Assembly: GCF_001522545.3 (NCBI RefSeq)
Contig: NC_031799.1
Coordinates: 45,018,477 to 45,082,476 of the forward strand
DNA from: Parus major
Taxonomy: Eukaryota; Chordata; Aves; Passeriformes; Paridae
Direction of reading: 5' to 3'
Length of the DNA: 64,000 nucleotides
Shown: one piece after another, positions 10,591-20,876 of the stretch
Position numbering within the stretch: the first letter of the stretch is position 1
Layout: every line of letters starts with the position of its first letter
Program-made: the position numbers and the translations under genes
Notes under the pieces: model-generated
Told to the model about the DNA's origin: nothing
What the model saw: the letters and a program-made list of their open reading frames with translations, nothing else
Databases searched by the model: none

Positions 10591-13001
10591 CATCTATAGC
10601 TAGACCAGAGTCTCAAAAGTGGTGCAGATGCATTACTCATTAGCAATAAAGGGCTGGTGTTCCTCTGTGCCTTGCCCAACCATTCCACCCCCGCAGGATG
10701 CATATACCTGCTTAGGGCATAATTCATCACAGCTTTGCAGGTTGCTGCTGTGAGAGTTGTACCCACTGCTGCTATCTATCAGGCAGCCTGACCTGTGCCA
10801 CGATGCATTTCTGTAACTGCAGCAGTGCCATTGCTGCCGCTAGATGTAACCAACTCATACTGTGGAATGAGCTGATTTGCCTGTGGGAGGGTTCATGTAG
10901 CTGTGGGGCTTGGCCCTTCTTGCAGTCTGCTCAGCGAGAGTACCCGATTTGTCAGTTCATCTCTGACCCCTGCAGTATGAGACTGCCCATGGAATAAAAC
11001 TCATACTGCTTTTCCCAGGCCTGGCCTTTCTCTAGAGTAAACTAAAGGCTAAGGGTGGGTGTGCCTTTTTCTATCGTCTCTGTCACAGTGATAAAGTGTA
11101 AATACACTTTCATTTCTGGGCCACATTTTGAGGCATGTACTGCATTCCAACAATAATGTCCCCATCTGTTCTCAAACTTCTGGCTTTGGATTGTTGCTTC
11201 AGATTGGTAACACATCCCAGGTCTGGCCAGGAGGACCCCAAATCCTCCTAAGAGCAGAGGACTCTTACTTATCCCTGACATGAAATGCTGGAAGGACAGA
11301 TGCCTAAACCTGGGTCACACCAGCATCCTCTTTTAATGTGTTACTCTTTCTTTTGATAACAGTGGCAAATCATCAAAGTTTTATAAGGAGACAGTATAAA
11401 GGCAATTTGGAAAAAAGCAAATTTTCCAAAGTTTTGATAGCTGTACTAACCCACACATTTGATGCCCAGTTTATACCACCAAACTGAAATGGCAAATGTT
11501 GCCCAGTAAAAATCACTGTGCTTACAGTGTTTTTCATTCTCTCTTCCATGTCTCTCATTTCTGTGATGCCCTCAGGAGAAGTCACTGATGCTGAGACATA
11601 CAAACAAACTGAGCCTTCCCTGATCTTCTCCAGCTCTGAGATAAGGTAAATGGAAGTCAAGTGTGTAATAAACTTGGGGCTCATTAGACAATCCTTGACC
11701 AGCTGGCCTGGCTGCTTTCTGAACTGAGAGGAGCACAGGTTTCAAAGTAGGACATGGTGACATCTAAGCCATGTATGTGAAATTGTGTGGAATATTTCCC
11801 TAGTGGGTAAATTTGTAGGTATGGGTAAATTTTTAGGCTAGACATTTTGAGCTATACATTTATACTAACCTCTGTAATTTATATAATCTGTCTAATATCA
11901 CTGAAGTATATTATGATTTTGGACTATGGGTACTCTTTTAGAGTCTGTAGGAGAGAATACCAGTTCAACAGTACTTCACCCAAAATCCGAACTTCTGGTT
12001 TCCATATGTGTGCATGCGTATGTGCATGATCTGTTTTCATGCAACATCAGCTTTTTCAGATCCCTGTGGAGAACTCAACACTGATAAGAAGGTAAAATAT
12101 GAAAGCTATTTATAAAAAGTGCTAATACTAGATTTGAGAATACTTGTGTCTTTGTGTGAACACAGTAAAGAGTGGCTTCTGCATTTGCTATAGCAGAAGG
12201 GAAAAAAGCCTGGACAACATCAGAACTTGACTGTACTTTAAGTATCATTTTACAAGAAGACACACTGATGGTGCTAGATATTTGCTGCCTAAGTTGTTGC
12301 ACAGCAAGTGGATGAGCATAAAAACATTTGTGAGTTCTGTGCAAAGATGGTCCTTATTTCCAGCATTAGCAATAGATAAGACTCATAATACTTCTCATTT
12401 CCTGTCAGCTTTTCAAGAGCAGTGGTGAGGAGTATTGATGCAGAATGTACAGGCTATGGGGATCAGAACTTGAGACTTCAGGGCCAGATTTTTGACTGCT
12501 AGATGGGAACAGTGACTGTTCTCCCACCATATTTGACACTTTATGCTGAAAGACAAAACTGGTTTTATATTACATATATCACATGCAAGCTGGCGGAAAG
12601 ATGCAACTTCTGAAATTATTCTTTAGTAGTTCAGTAGTTTCTGCATTGGCTATCTTTCACCATTATTTGGGAGAGGGCAGGAGGACAGAGGGAAAGGAGC
12701 ACAGGCAATGTCTCTGTACCATTTCGTCATTCACAACATGATGATCAATCTGAACAACTGGGAACGTGGTTGCCACTGTCAAATACTGAGTATGTGACAT
12801 TTTGTTTTCCTTTGCTATGCCTACTGGATGGTTTTGTTGCTACCTGCCTGCCATCCTCCTTTGATTCACTTTCCAAGTAGGAATTGAAGGTGAATGTTTT
12901 TCATCTGCTTCTGGCAGTTTGCAGAGCATTAGCCTTTAAATCTATTTATTTTAATTCTTTATTTTAACAGCTGTTTGCCTCACTTTCTTCTTGTCTTTCA
13001 G
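10591..13001. other. Unannotated DNA
   Basis: No gene or repeat family recognised. Chance frames of up to about 100 codons occur (11373-11684 minus, 11042-11281 minus). None looks like a known protein. Confidence 0.45.
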
Positions 13002-13102
13002 CTCAGTGTCCCTGTGCTTACCTTGATTCTCACTGGGATTTCAGAGGCATGGAGCAGCAACAGCAGCGCTGATCGGCTGACTGATAGATTCATGAGAACT
13101 CT
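13002..13102 (+). other. Candidate spliced exon (101 nt), host gene unknown
   Basis: A long pyrimidine tract ending TTGTCTTTCAG precedes the segment, and a near-consensus donor CT|GTAAGT follows it. The phase-0 reading is open across all 101 bases, beginning LSVPVLTLILTG and continuing to DRLTDRFMRTL; the other two frames contain stops. The hydrophobic start would suit part of a signal peptide or membrane segment, but I do not recognise the protein. One exon with good splice sites in 64 kb can occur by chance, and a lncRNA exon is equally possible. Confidence 0.25.
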
Positions 13103-14584
13103 GTAAGTTCCTGTTGGTCTTGCTTGGCTTTGCTTTGTAAGTAGAGGAGTATGCACTAGTGTCATAAGTATATCTGATGTTTCTGTCCTCTGCTATGCTT
13201 CTGCAAAGAGCTAGCTGCATGTCCCAGCAGATGGAGTAAGATAAACAGCAAATTCACAGCCATTGATATGCTCTGGCTTCCATCACAATTTGAATGCAAA
13301 CTGGGTGTCATACTGCTAACAGTGTATATATAGGCTGTAGTCAGCTAAATAGAAGGGCCAGATACTTGCTCCTGCTTTGCAGTTCTGTGAGTTAGTGTTA
13401 ACTGGGTTGGCAGATGTCTCAGAAGTAAATTAACAGTAACAGTCAACTGGAAATCATATACTTCCCCAAGGTCTACAAGCACCCTACTGTCCTACAAAGA
13501 GATAAATCGAAGAAGAATGTCAATAGTTCTTAGGGAATTATTCAGTCTTTGATTAATGAAAAAAAAAAAAAAAAGAGGATTGTTTTTCCCATAATTCACC
13601 ATCTTTTCATATAAAACAAAAACATTGTCACAAGGAGAAACCTTGTATTATTCAAAAGCCCATAATTCTGCAGAGCATTTTGCGAACATAAACAACAAAC
13701 CTTGGGTGGCCTACACAATCAAAAATACATGTCTTTTCAGTTGCCAGCAGCAGAAGTGTGCCAAGAACTGAGTCAGAAATTACCCCCAGGAAGTTTGTTT
13801 TTGAAAATAGGCAGGTTGTATTAGGATGCATGGTGAGCCTGTGGGAGTAAGAGGCTATCCATGTGCCATGAGTTTGAATGTCATTGTTGCGCTTGCTTAG
13901 GCTTGTAGATTGTGACAGGGCCCTTGAAAATGCCAGAGAAATAATAATAATTAAAAAAAGACAGCTAGGGATCTACTCCATGTTTAATTTATTTCGGTTT
14001 CCTTTCATTTTTTTTTTTTCTTTTTAAAAAATTTTAAATACTATTCCTGTTTCTATGAGTAAGCTAGGAAAACTGGTACCTTTCCTGCTTGAAAACTCCC
14101 ATATCTTCTCCTATATTGATATTCATGTTCCTGGTACTGTGATGGTTACCTCTGTAGAAGATTATGCTGCTTTCTTTCCCTTGATAAACTACTGCTTTTT
14201 TCCCCCTCTTTTTTACTACAGTTTGGGCTTTATTCAGTGACTGAGATCATAAATGTATGTGCTTGTATTTTAACTATTAGCAGCTATCTTGCAAGTACCT
14301 TGAGATAAAAATATGTTCAGGTGTTTTCTCCAGGACTTCTGACATGATTCAATAATGTCATGCTGTTGAATAGACTGTCCATGCAGAATGCTAGAAGATG
14401 AAACTTGTACTGGAACTATGATAATGTATGTCAGCTTCTGATAAAACTGTATAAAAATTATAATTTTCAAGGTAAATTTATGATACAGAGTAATTCAAAA
14501 TCCTATCCCTGAAAAAGAAAAAGAATAAAGCAAAAAATTCCCTTCCAAAGACTGTCAAATTAGAGATATGTACATTACTTAATC
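13103..14584. other. Unannotated DNA with short A/T runs
   Basis: Holds an A run at 13559-13574 and T/A-rich patches near 13940-14040. I see no gene or clear transposable element. Confidence 0.45.
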
Positions 14585-14715
14585 TGTATACATATATATG
14601 CATATATCTATATAATCAATATAATCTCTATCATCTATATCTTCTATATCTTCTATATCTCTATCTGTATCTATATCTATATCTCTATCTATATCTATAT
14701 CTATCTATCTATGTG
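14585..14715. repeat. TATC/TATATC-type microsatellite
   Basis: A degenerate array of CTATAT and CTAT units with some TCTTC interruptions, pure enough to be a length-polymorphic locus. It is the pyrimidine-strand counterpart of the GATATA array at 56.7 kb. Confidence 0.9.
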
Positions 14716-14844
14716 TATGGTAAGATTATGTAACTGCTGTTTCTTTTCCTTTCTATTTTAGTTTTCTCAGCATGACTGCAGTTTTCTACAGAGATAATTG
14801 GAATATTTTTGCTCCTGTTGCCCTAAAGTAGGAGGGCAGAAGTG

Positions 14845-14990
14845 TTGTTGCTGTTTCATAGACAAAGAGAAAAGAGGTCAAGTGGATTTTCTCAAGGTCA
14901 CACAATGACATCTGCAGCAGAGCTATGATTTGAAGCCAAATCTCCTGAATCACAGAATTTATGCTGCTAAAAGATCAGAATATATCAGCT
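14845..14990 (+). mobile_element. MIR-like ancient SINE
   Basis: Reads in MIR order: 'TTTCATAGACAAAGAGAAAAGAGGTCAAGTG', 'CTCAAGGTCACACAATGACAT', 'GCAGAGCTATGATTTGAAGCC', 'AATCTCCTGAATCACAGAATTTATGCTGCT'. These match the MIR body ('...AGGTCACACAG...GCAGAGC..GGATTTGAACCC..GTCT...'). It is highly diverged, as expected for an amniote-age element. Classification is from pattern memory and needs a repeat-library search. Confidence 0.6.
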
Positions 14991-17274
14991 ATAACAAGAC
15001 ATTCAAATCAAACACATAGTTTTTATGCCCTTTCCCCTCCTCACCCCCTGCAACATAACAACATATTGTGGGATTTGCTTAAACATTGTTCCAGCAATAA
15101 AATAGCTCTTTATCACTATACTTTGCAAAGCTTGATTGGACTGTTCACCTAATCCCATATTTGTTGGCATGGGAATACTGCACAGGAACTGCAATATAAA
15201 CTGCAATTCAAAACAATATTTATTTTCAAGAAGATATGTGCCTCATTGTTTCTTTCTTTAGATCAACAGGGTAATAAAAGTAAAGACATTCAGCTCCTGG
15301 TCCTGAAAGGAAGGGAGGATTCCAGCTCTTTCTCAATTTCTATCTTTAAAACGCACCTTTGGTGAACTACTTTCAGAAAAAGTTTAATTTATCATGCCTG
15401 CCATTATGTGTAGCAGTGATCTATTTTTCCTATGTACTCCACTGTCTCCCTGCTCCTGTTTGGCTTTTTTCCTTCCGTCAGCATATTTGGACAGAACAAC
15501 TTCTCCTGCTATCCTACATAGCCTTTAGGTTTTGGGGGCCTATTGAAATACAAATCAGAAATAGACAGTTGCAGCCTAAATGCCCCTTGCCTTTTCCCCA
15601 CTAAGTGGAATTGTCTCCACTGGCTTAAATCAGCACATAAGCCTGAGAGGCTGCCAGTGTTCTGTAGAGACTGAGTGGTTCTGCTTACCAGTTTTGGGGT
15701 AGTTCTCTTCTGATACCCTAAATAACCTGATTTTCTGACAGTTTGGTCTATCTACTTTAGCACTCAGCTCTTGCATTTTGACCTTGTCAGGGTTATCCCC
15801 TACCTCTTGTGCGTTGATTAGTTGAGAAACTGGAGCTAGGTTAGGTCTGATGTGCAGAACTGTAACAGCTTTCCCCCGCACCTGGCAGTTTCTGTTCTCA
15901 TTGACAAATCTCAGCTCTAGAAACTCTTTGCTGTTTTATTATTATTTTTCTTTTTAATGTATTTTCTTTTTGTCCTTTTCATTTTTGGCAGCTTGGTCTG
16001 CTTCTGAACAGTTTTCATTTAGGGTCATATATCTGCCGACTGCAAAGAATCTGCTGATTTCTGCTGCTTCCCTGGCTCATTTTGTCCCTTGCAAACAGCT
16101 GGTCCTAGACTCTCTTAGAAAACTTCACCACAGTGGATAACTTGGGCAAAAGATACAGGTATGTGTAACTTTGAACTCTGGAGGCCATAGCACTCAGTGA
16201 ATCTTTCTGGACTCAGTAGCTTCCTGTCTACACTCATGTGGGGAAAATCAGAGGGAAATGTTGCATAGAGTGGATTAATAGTTTCCTTGGTCCCTAAGCA
16301 TAGATTTCTGTGGAGAGGAAAATTGTTTTGAGATGGGAGGATTTGCAGTCCTGACTAAATGTGAAATAAGGCAGTCCACCAGTGCAGTGCCAGGACATTA
16401 GTGATTTATTTCATTTGAACTGGCCTCATTGGTCTGTTTTGAGGAAGTGGCTGTATTGCACTATTATGCTTCCATTGATATGGCATTGAAATGCACTACC
16501 AGTTATATCTCCATCAGCACTTTAGTCATGTTCTCCACTGCTTTTGAAGAATGTATTTAAGTGACTAGGGACATAGCTAACTCAGATTTGGGCGTGCTTC
16601 TCTAGGCATCAAGGTGTGTTGCTATTTTTCAAGTAAAGAGGGATATTGTCAGATTTTGCTGTCTAGTAAGAAGAGAGGAAACTGAATAATACTCAAACAC
16701 AATAGTTTAGTTCTGTTTAGTTTAGGTGATTGCATTCATTACCAGACTTTTCTGGTCTAGGAGTAGGATGTCACTTAAAACTCTTTCTGCAGCAGGTCAG
16801 ATGGGTGTCTGGGACTGTCAAACTTGTCTCACTACAATGTTCCTTTGCCCTACTAAACAAGAGTTCAAAGTAGAGGTTTAAACAGTGTGTCTGTAGATAA
16901 GCAATTCGGCACAACCATGCCAGGCTTCAGTGTTTTCTGCAAAAGCACATGCTAAGTCGAGTCTCCTTAACTATCATTTTTGTGCTGAGCTGCCTTGATT
17001 TCATCTGCTATTTAGAATATTTCTGTAAGAGCACCTGACTGTTAGCCTTGCTCTTCAATCTTCCTCTGCACAGGACTCTCCTTGGGTAATTGTGAGTGAC
17101 TTCACCACCTTTCCTCCACCCAAGCTTTGAATGGAACAGTATATGAGATTTAACTCAGCCTTTCCACTGAGCAGGTACATAGGAGACCTCCCTACTCAGT
17201 AGAAGTGCTTTCAGTCATGTGGTTTGCAGGAGCAGTAGGGGAGACAATGTGTTCTTTAAATGTACTTTTGACAG
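14991..17274. other. Unannotated DNA
   Basis: No gene recognised. A donor-like CAG|GTATGT occurs at 16156-16163 downstream of a TTTTGGCAG acceptor-like site at about 15990. The sequence between does not give a convincing coding frame. Confidence 0.4.
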
Positions 17275-17545
17275 AAGAGAAAATGATCTCAAGTGGCAGC
17301 AAGGGGGGGTTTAGGTTAGACACTAGAAAAAAAATCTGCTGTGAAGAATGAAGGCATTGGAACACGCTCCTCAGGGAAGTGGTGGAATCACCATCCCTGG
17401 AGCTATTTTAAAAAACATGCAGATGTGGTGCCTAGGGACATGGTTTAGTGGTGGACATCACAATGCTAGGCTAATTGTTGGACTTGATATCTTAGTGGTA
17501 TTTTTCCAACCTTAATGATACAACAATTCTATGGTGCTATGATTC
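17275..17545 (+). mobile_element. CR1 LINE 3' end
   Basis: Clear CR1 3' UTR in sense orientation: 'CTCAAGTGGCAGCAAGG', 'TTTAGGTTAGACACTAGAAAA', 'GGCATTGGAACACGCTCCTCAGGGAAGTGGTGGAATCACC' (a shortened quotation of the block 17351-17390), then 'GACATGGTTTAGTGGTGGAC' and 'TTTTTCCAACCTTAATGATA'. It ends in two ATTCTATG/CTATGATT octamers at 17526-17545, the avian CR1 terminus. The copy is 5' truncated at about 270 bp and carries no ORF. Confidence 0.92.
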
Positions 17546-20357
17546 CAAATGTCAGCAAACACTGTCTATACACAGATAAAGTTTGTGACACTGGCATCGT
17601 TGACAAATAAATACTATTTCTGAAGCAAGAAAAAACCCCACAAGAACAAAACATTGTGGATTTGAATGGATGCCTGGAAAATGGTGAGAACATGCCAAGT
17701 TATATATTTTTCCTAAGAACATACTTGCATGCATCTGCTCAAGGGATTTTCTGAATAAATTGCTTCTTTCTGTTTAAGAGAATTTGTTCTTAGGGTTTCT
17801 CTGGTATTCTTCAGGTTCTAGCAAACTTCAAGAATTCAAATTCAAAATATTTTTACAAGTACTGCCGGCATAACGAGACATTGTATGAGGAGCTACGTCT
17901 TCATGATTACTATTTTCCTGGTCTCTCACTTTTTGTGTAATACGTCTTTGAAGTCATGGTGACCTGGTGATCACTCCAGAGGAGCTCACTTTCTTCTGCA
18001 GTTTCCATGTGACCTCACATGTCACTTCGAACATTCCCAGTCTGTTCTAGCCACTCTATGCTTTAGATATTTGAGCAGCTCAGCAGAACAGAGACATTTT
18101 CCTGCTTCAGTCTGAGGTCCTGTTTTTTTGCTATGGTCTCTGGTCAAAAAAAAGGCATGCAATTCTAAAGAAGGTAACAGAAACTTACTGTTTTGCAAAG
18201 GTGTCTTTCTGTGTGAATGAGTGCTTTAGGTTGCTCACAGAAGCAGCACCAAAGGTACTAGCAAAACCAGGTTCAATATGAAAATGAAATCATAATGAAG
18301 TTCATTGCTCAGCTCACTCTACTTCTTGCCAAATGGTTAAAGCACACAGATGAAAAATTGGACTGAAACATAAAATGAATTAATTACAAACTAAGATCAA
18401 CCAAAAATTATCTGTGTTGAATGGAAATGTGTAAAGATGTGAAAGAGTGAGGAAGACAAAAAAAACGGGAGACCCTCCCACTCAGTCATAAGTCTCAACG
18501 TGGACTCCTGTGCAAAACTTAGCTCTGGATTTGAACACTAGTTAGTGCCTAAAAAGTTCAACAGCACTAAAAACAATCATCTAATTTAAACAATTTACAA
18601 AAGATTCTGTACAATTTACTTCAACCCCTATTTATAGGCCTTACTTGTCAATCTAAGGTACTTAAGAGATTCCAGGTACATTTTCTGTAGCATATTCACA
18701 CAGACCCAGAGTACATACAAGGTACCTGAGAGAATTCTCCCTTTAGCTCACTGAAGTGCTCAGAGAGTTCTCTGGCTCTGAGAAGCCCCAGTCAAAGGGA
18801 GGTTACTGGTCACAGCCCACTGTGGTCCAGGAGAGCTCAAAGGGTCTTGCTTAGGACTGCTGCTTATAGGTTGGCAAGAAAATTAGCTTTTAACACGTTG
18901 ACATCCTGGCCACAATTCAAGTTGGTAACTTCCTTGTAAAGCTCAATAACAAAAATGTTTTTCCTCTTGGCTTGTTTTTCAGGTGAAAAAAATAAGTTTC
19001 CAATGGTGTTTGTGAAAACCAGGAGCTTTTTAGACAGCACCAGTTCCTGGGAGCAGACAATGTTTCTTACAAACTCAAGAGGAGCTGAGATCAGGCACTG
19101 TTTATCAGGAATAAGGCCTTATGAACTTCTCTGAAATAGTGTGCCCCAAGATCCAGGACAGGGAGAAATGGACTACCAGGCTTTTTAATGTTTCTGGGAT
19201 GGGTTTTTTCCCAGTGTTTTGAGCATTTTTTGGTTTGAGTGGGCTTTAAGTTGCTGTTGCTTTTGCTCTAATGGGCCAAAACTAACTTCTTACTTCTAAT
19301 GGAAAGAAATTTGTGTAAAGGAAAGCTTTTTTCAGTTTTCTTATTTTGATGGAAAAAATAGACTGTGGGCTGAAATATTTTATTTTCAGTTTAAATGCTT
19401 TTTTCAACTTCAGAAGAAAATTTTAAAATGCTATTTGAGGAACCTCCAGTACACAGATTGGATGTTATGTCATGTAAGCATCTGTTTTCTGTCAAATATT
19501 CCTTGACACACCCTCTGTCCATAATTAGTCTTGTGAATAGAGATAAAAAAATGTTCTGCCTGAAAGACAAAAGTCAGAAGTCCTGCACTGGTATAAATAG
19601 TCTTCAGATGCAATTCAAACAACCATTTTCATTAATCATCTTTTTAATTTATAATGCAAGAGTAGAGTAAAATGCAAGATATTAAATATTATTATTCAAA
19701 TCACTTAATTGAAACAGAAAATTACAAGGGAAAATGAAAGATGCTTCTGATCTTTTTTATTCTGTCACATTTAAAAGATTTTGTCCCTAATCACAGCAGG
19801 GAGTATTATTTGGGGAATACTATTTTGATGTCCTAAGGATCTTCACCTATTTATAAGGTTGATTCCTTTGCCAGACTTTTAGTCAGGTTTGCTTCCCCGC
19901 TATAAAGTCCCCCTTTGTGGTAGTCCTCATTTTCCCAGCCTGTCTGGAATGTTCTTATTACTGCCTTATGCGTTTTTACCAAAAGTGCTAAACACATTTC
20001 AGAAGGACTATGCTCCAAACAAATATAGCTCTCTTAGTATTTCTGCTAAGGTTTGCTGAAACAGAAAATTTCTCTGTTCTCTCAGCAAGCCCATCCCTGT
20101 ACAGCATTGTTTTTTCCCCAGCAGTCCAACACTACTTATGAAGGTTCATAGCTCCCAGGCTGCTCCAGACTTTGCAGGGTCTGGAATGGCAACATGGTAT
20201 TGTCTGCACTGTTTCCCCCAGATGGTTATTTTGGACCCTAGACACCATTCAGAGTCTTCCTTTGTTCATCCTCAGCTGCTGGAATGAGTGGCATGTTACC
20301 ATAGATAGCTATCCTGCAAACAAGAGGACCGATAAACTTTGGTTACTTAGCGGCAGC
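17546..20357. other. Unannotated DNA, with a possible LTR remnant at 18450-18900
   Basis: Mostly unique sequence. The part from about 18450 to 18900 has a minus-strand TATA-like CCTATAAATAGGGG (18629-18642) and a GC-richer upstream block, as an LTR promoter would have. I found no TG...CA ends or target-site duplication, so I do not call it as an element. Confidence 0.35.
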
Positions 20358-20646
20358 TGTCGCGGCCTGGGCGGTGTCACGGGTGCTCTGACTTTCCCAG
20401 AGATGTGTCCTTGGGAGGACACTCTTGGGCACACAGGCACTCCCTGCCCTGCCAAGAACGATTGCAGCTCTGACCCCTGAAAAAAGGTCTTGAGTGATTG
20501 CAGCTCTTCAGGCGCCATGGAAGGAAGGACAGGAGCCTTTTGTGGTGTTCTGCAAGGAGCCTTTGTTCTGGGTCCAGGGATGAGGAGAGCTCCAGCTACC
20601 ACAAAGGGGTCAGGGACAAAAGACTTCAGATAGTCAGAGGGGAGCA

Positions 20647-20660
20647 GGGGTTTATATAGG
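20647..20660 (-). promoter_or_regulatory. TATA box of the probable LTR
   Basis: The minus strand reads CCTATATAAACCCC, a consensus TATA box in a GC-rich context. Transcription would run leftward on the + strand map. Confidence 0.5.
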
Positions 20661-20728
20661 AGCATCAGGACTAGTCAACTGAGGGTTCAGGGGTGGAGCA
20701 AAGGGGAAGGATCAATGAGGTACACAGA

Positions 20729-20756
20729 ATTTGCATGGGGTGCATAAAATTTGCAT
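20729..20756 (-). promoter_or_regulatory. Two octamer (ATGCAAAT) motifs in tandem
   Basis: The minus strand has ATGCAAAT at 20729-20736 and again at 20749-20756, within a 20-bp duplicated unit. The octamer is the known binding site of POU/Oct factors. Its placement upstream of the TATA box suits an LTR enhancer. Binding itself is inferred. Confidence 0.45.
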
Positions 20757-20876
20757 GGAATGCAAGGCATGCCGGAGTGACTCCTTTTGTTGCCTCAACT
20801 AAAAGAACTCATCCAGGAGCTTTCCCTCCAAGGGAGGGTTGTGGGTTCTTTGTTAATCAGCCCCTTGGCCCCCACA

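Larger units (their letters stand above)
20358..20876 (-). mobile_element. Probable solo LTR (minus orientation)
   Basis: A 519-bp GC-richer island. On the minus strand it begins TGTGGGGGCC and ends GGCCGCGACA, giving TG...CA termini with a partial inverted repeat. Within it the minus strand has a strong TATA box (CCTATATAAACCCC, about 20646-20659). About 70-105 bp upstream are two ATGCAAAT octamer motifs in 20-bp phase. No PBS, PPT or coding region flanks it. A clean target-site duplication is not seen. The 6-mers GTTACC and GTAACC (minus strand) occur near the two sides but would need a different 3' boundary. A 118-codon minus-strand frame (20665-20309) spans most of it and begins upstream of the TATA box, so it is unlikely to be expressed from this promoter. 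Confidence 0.55.
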
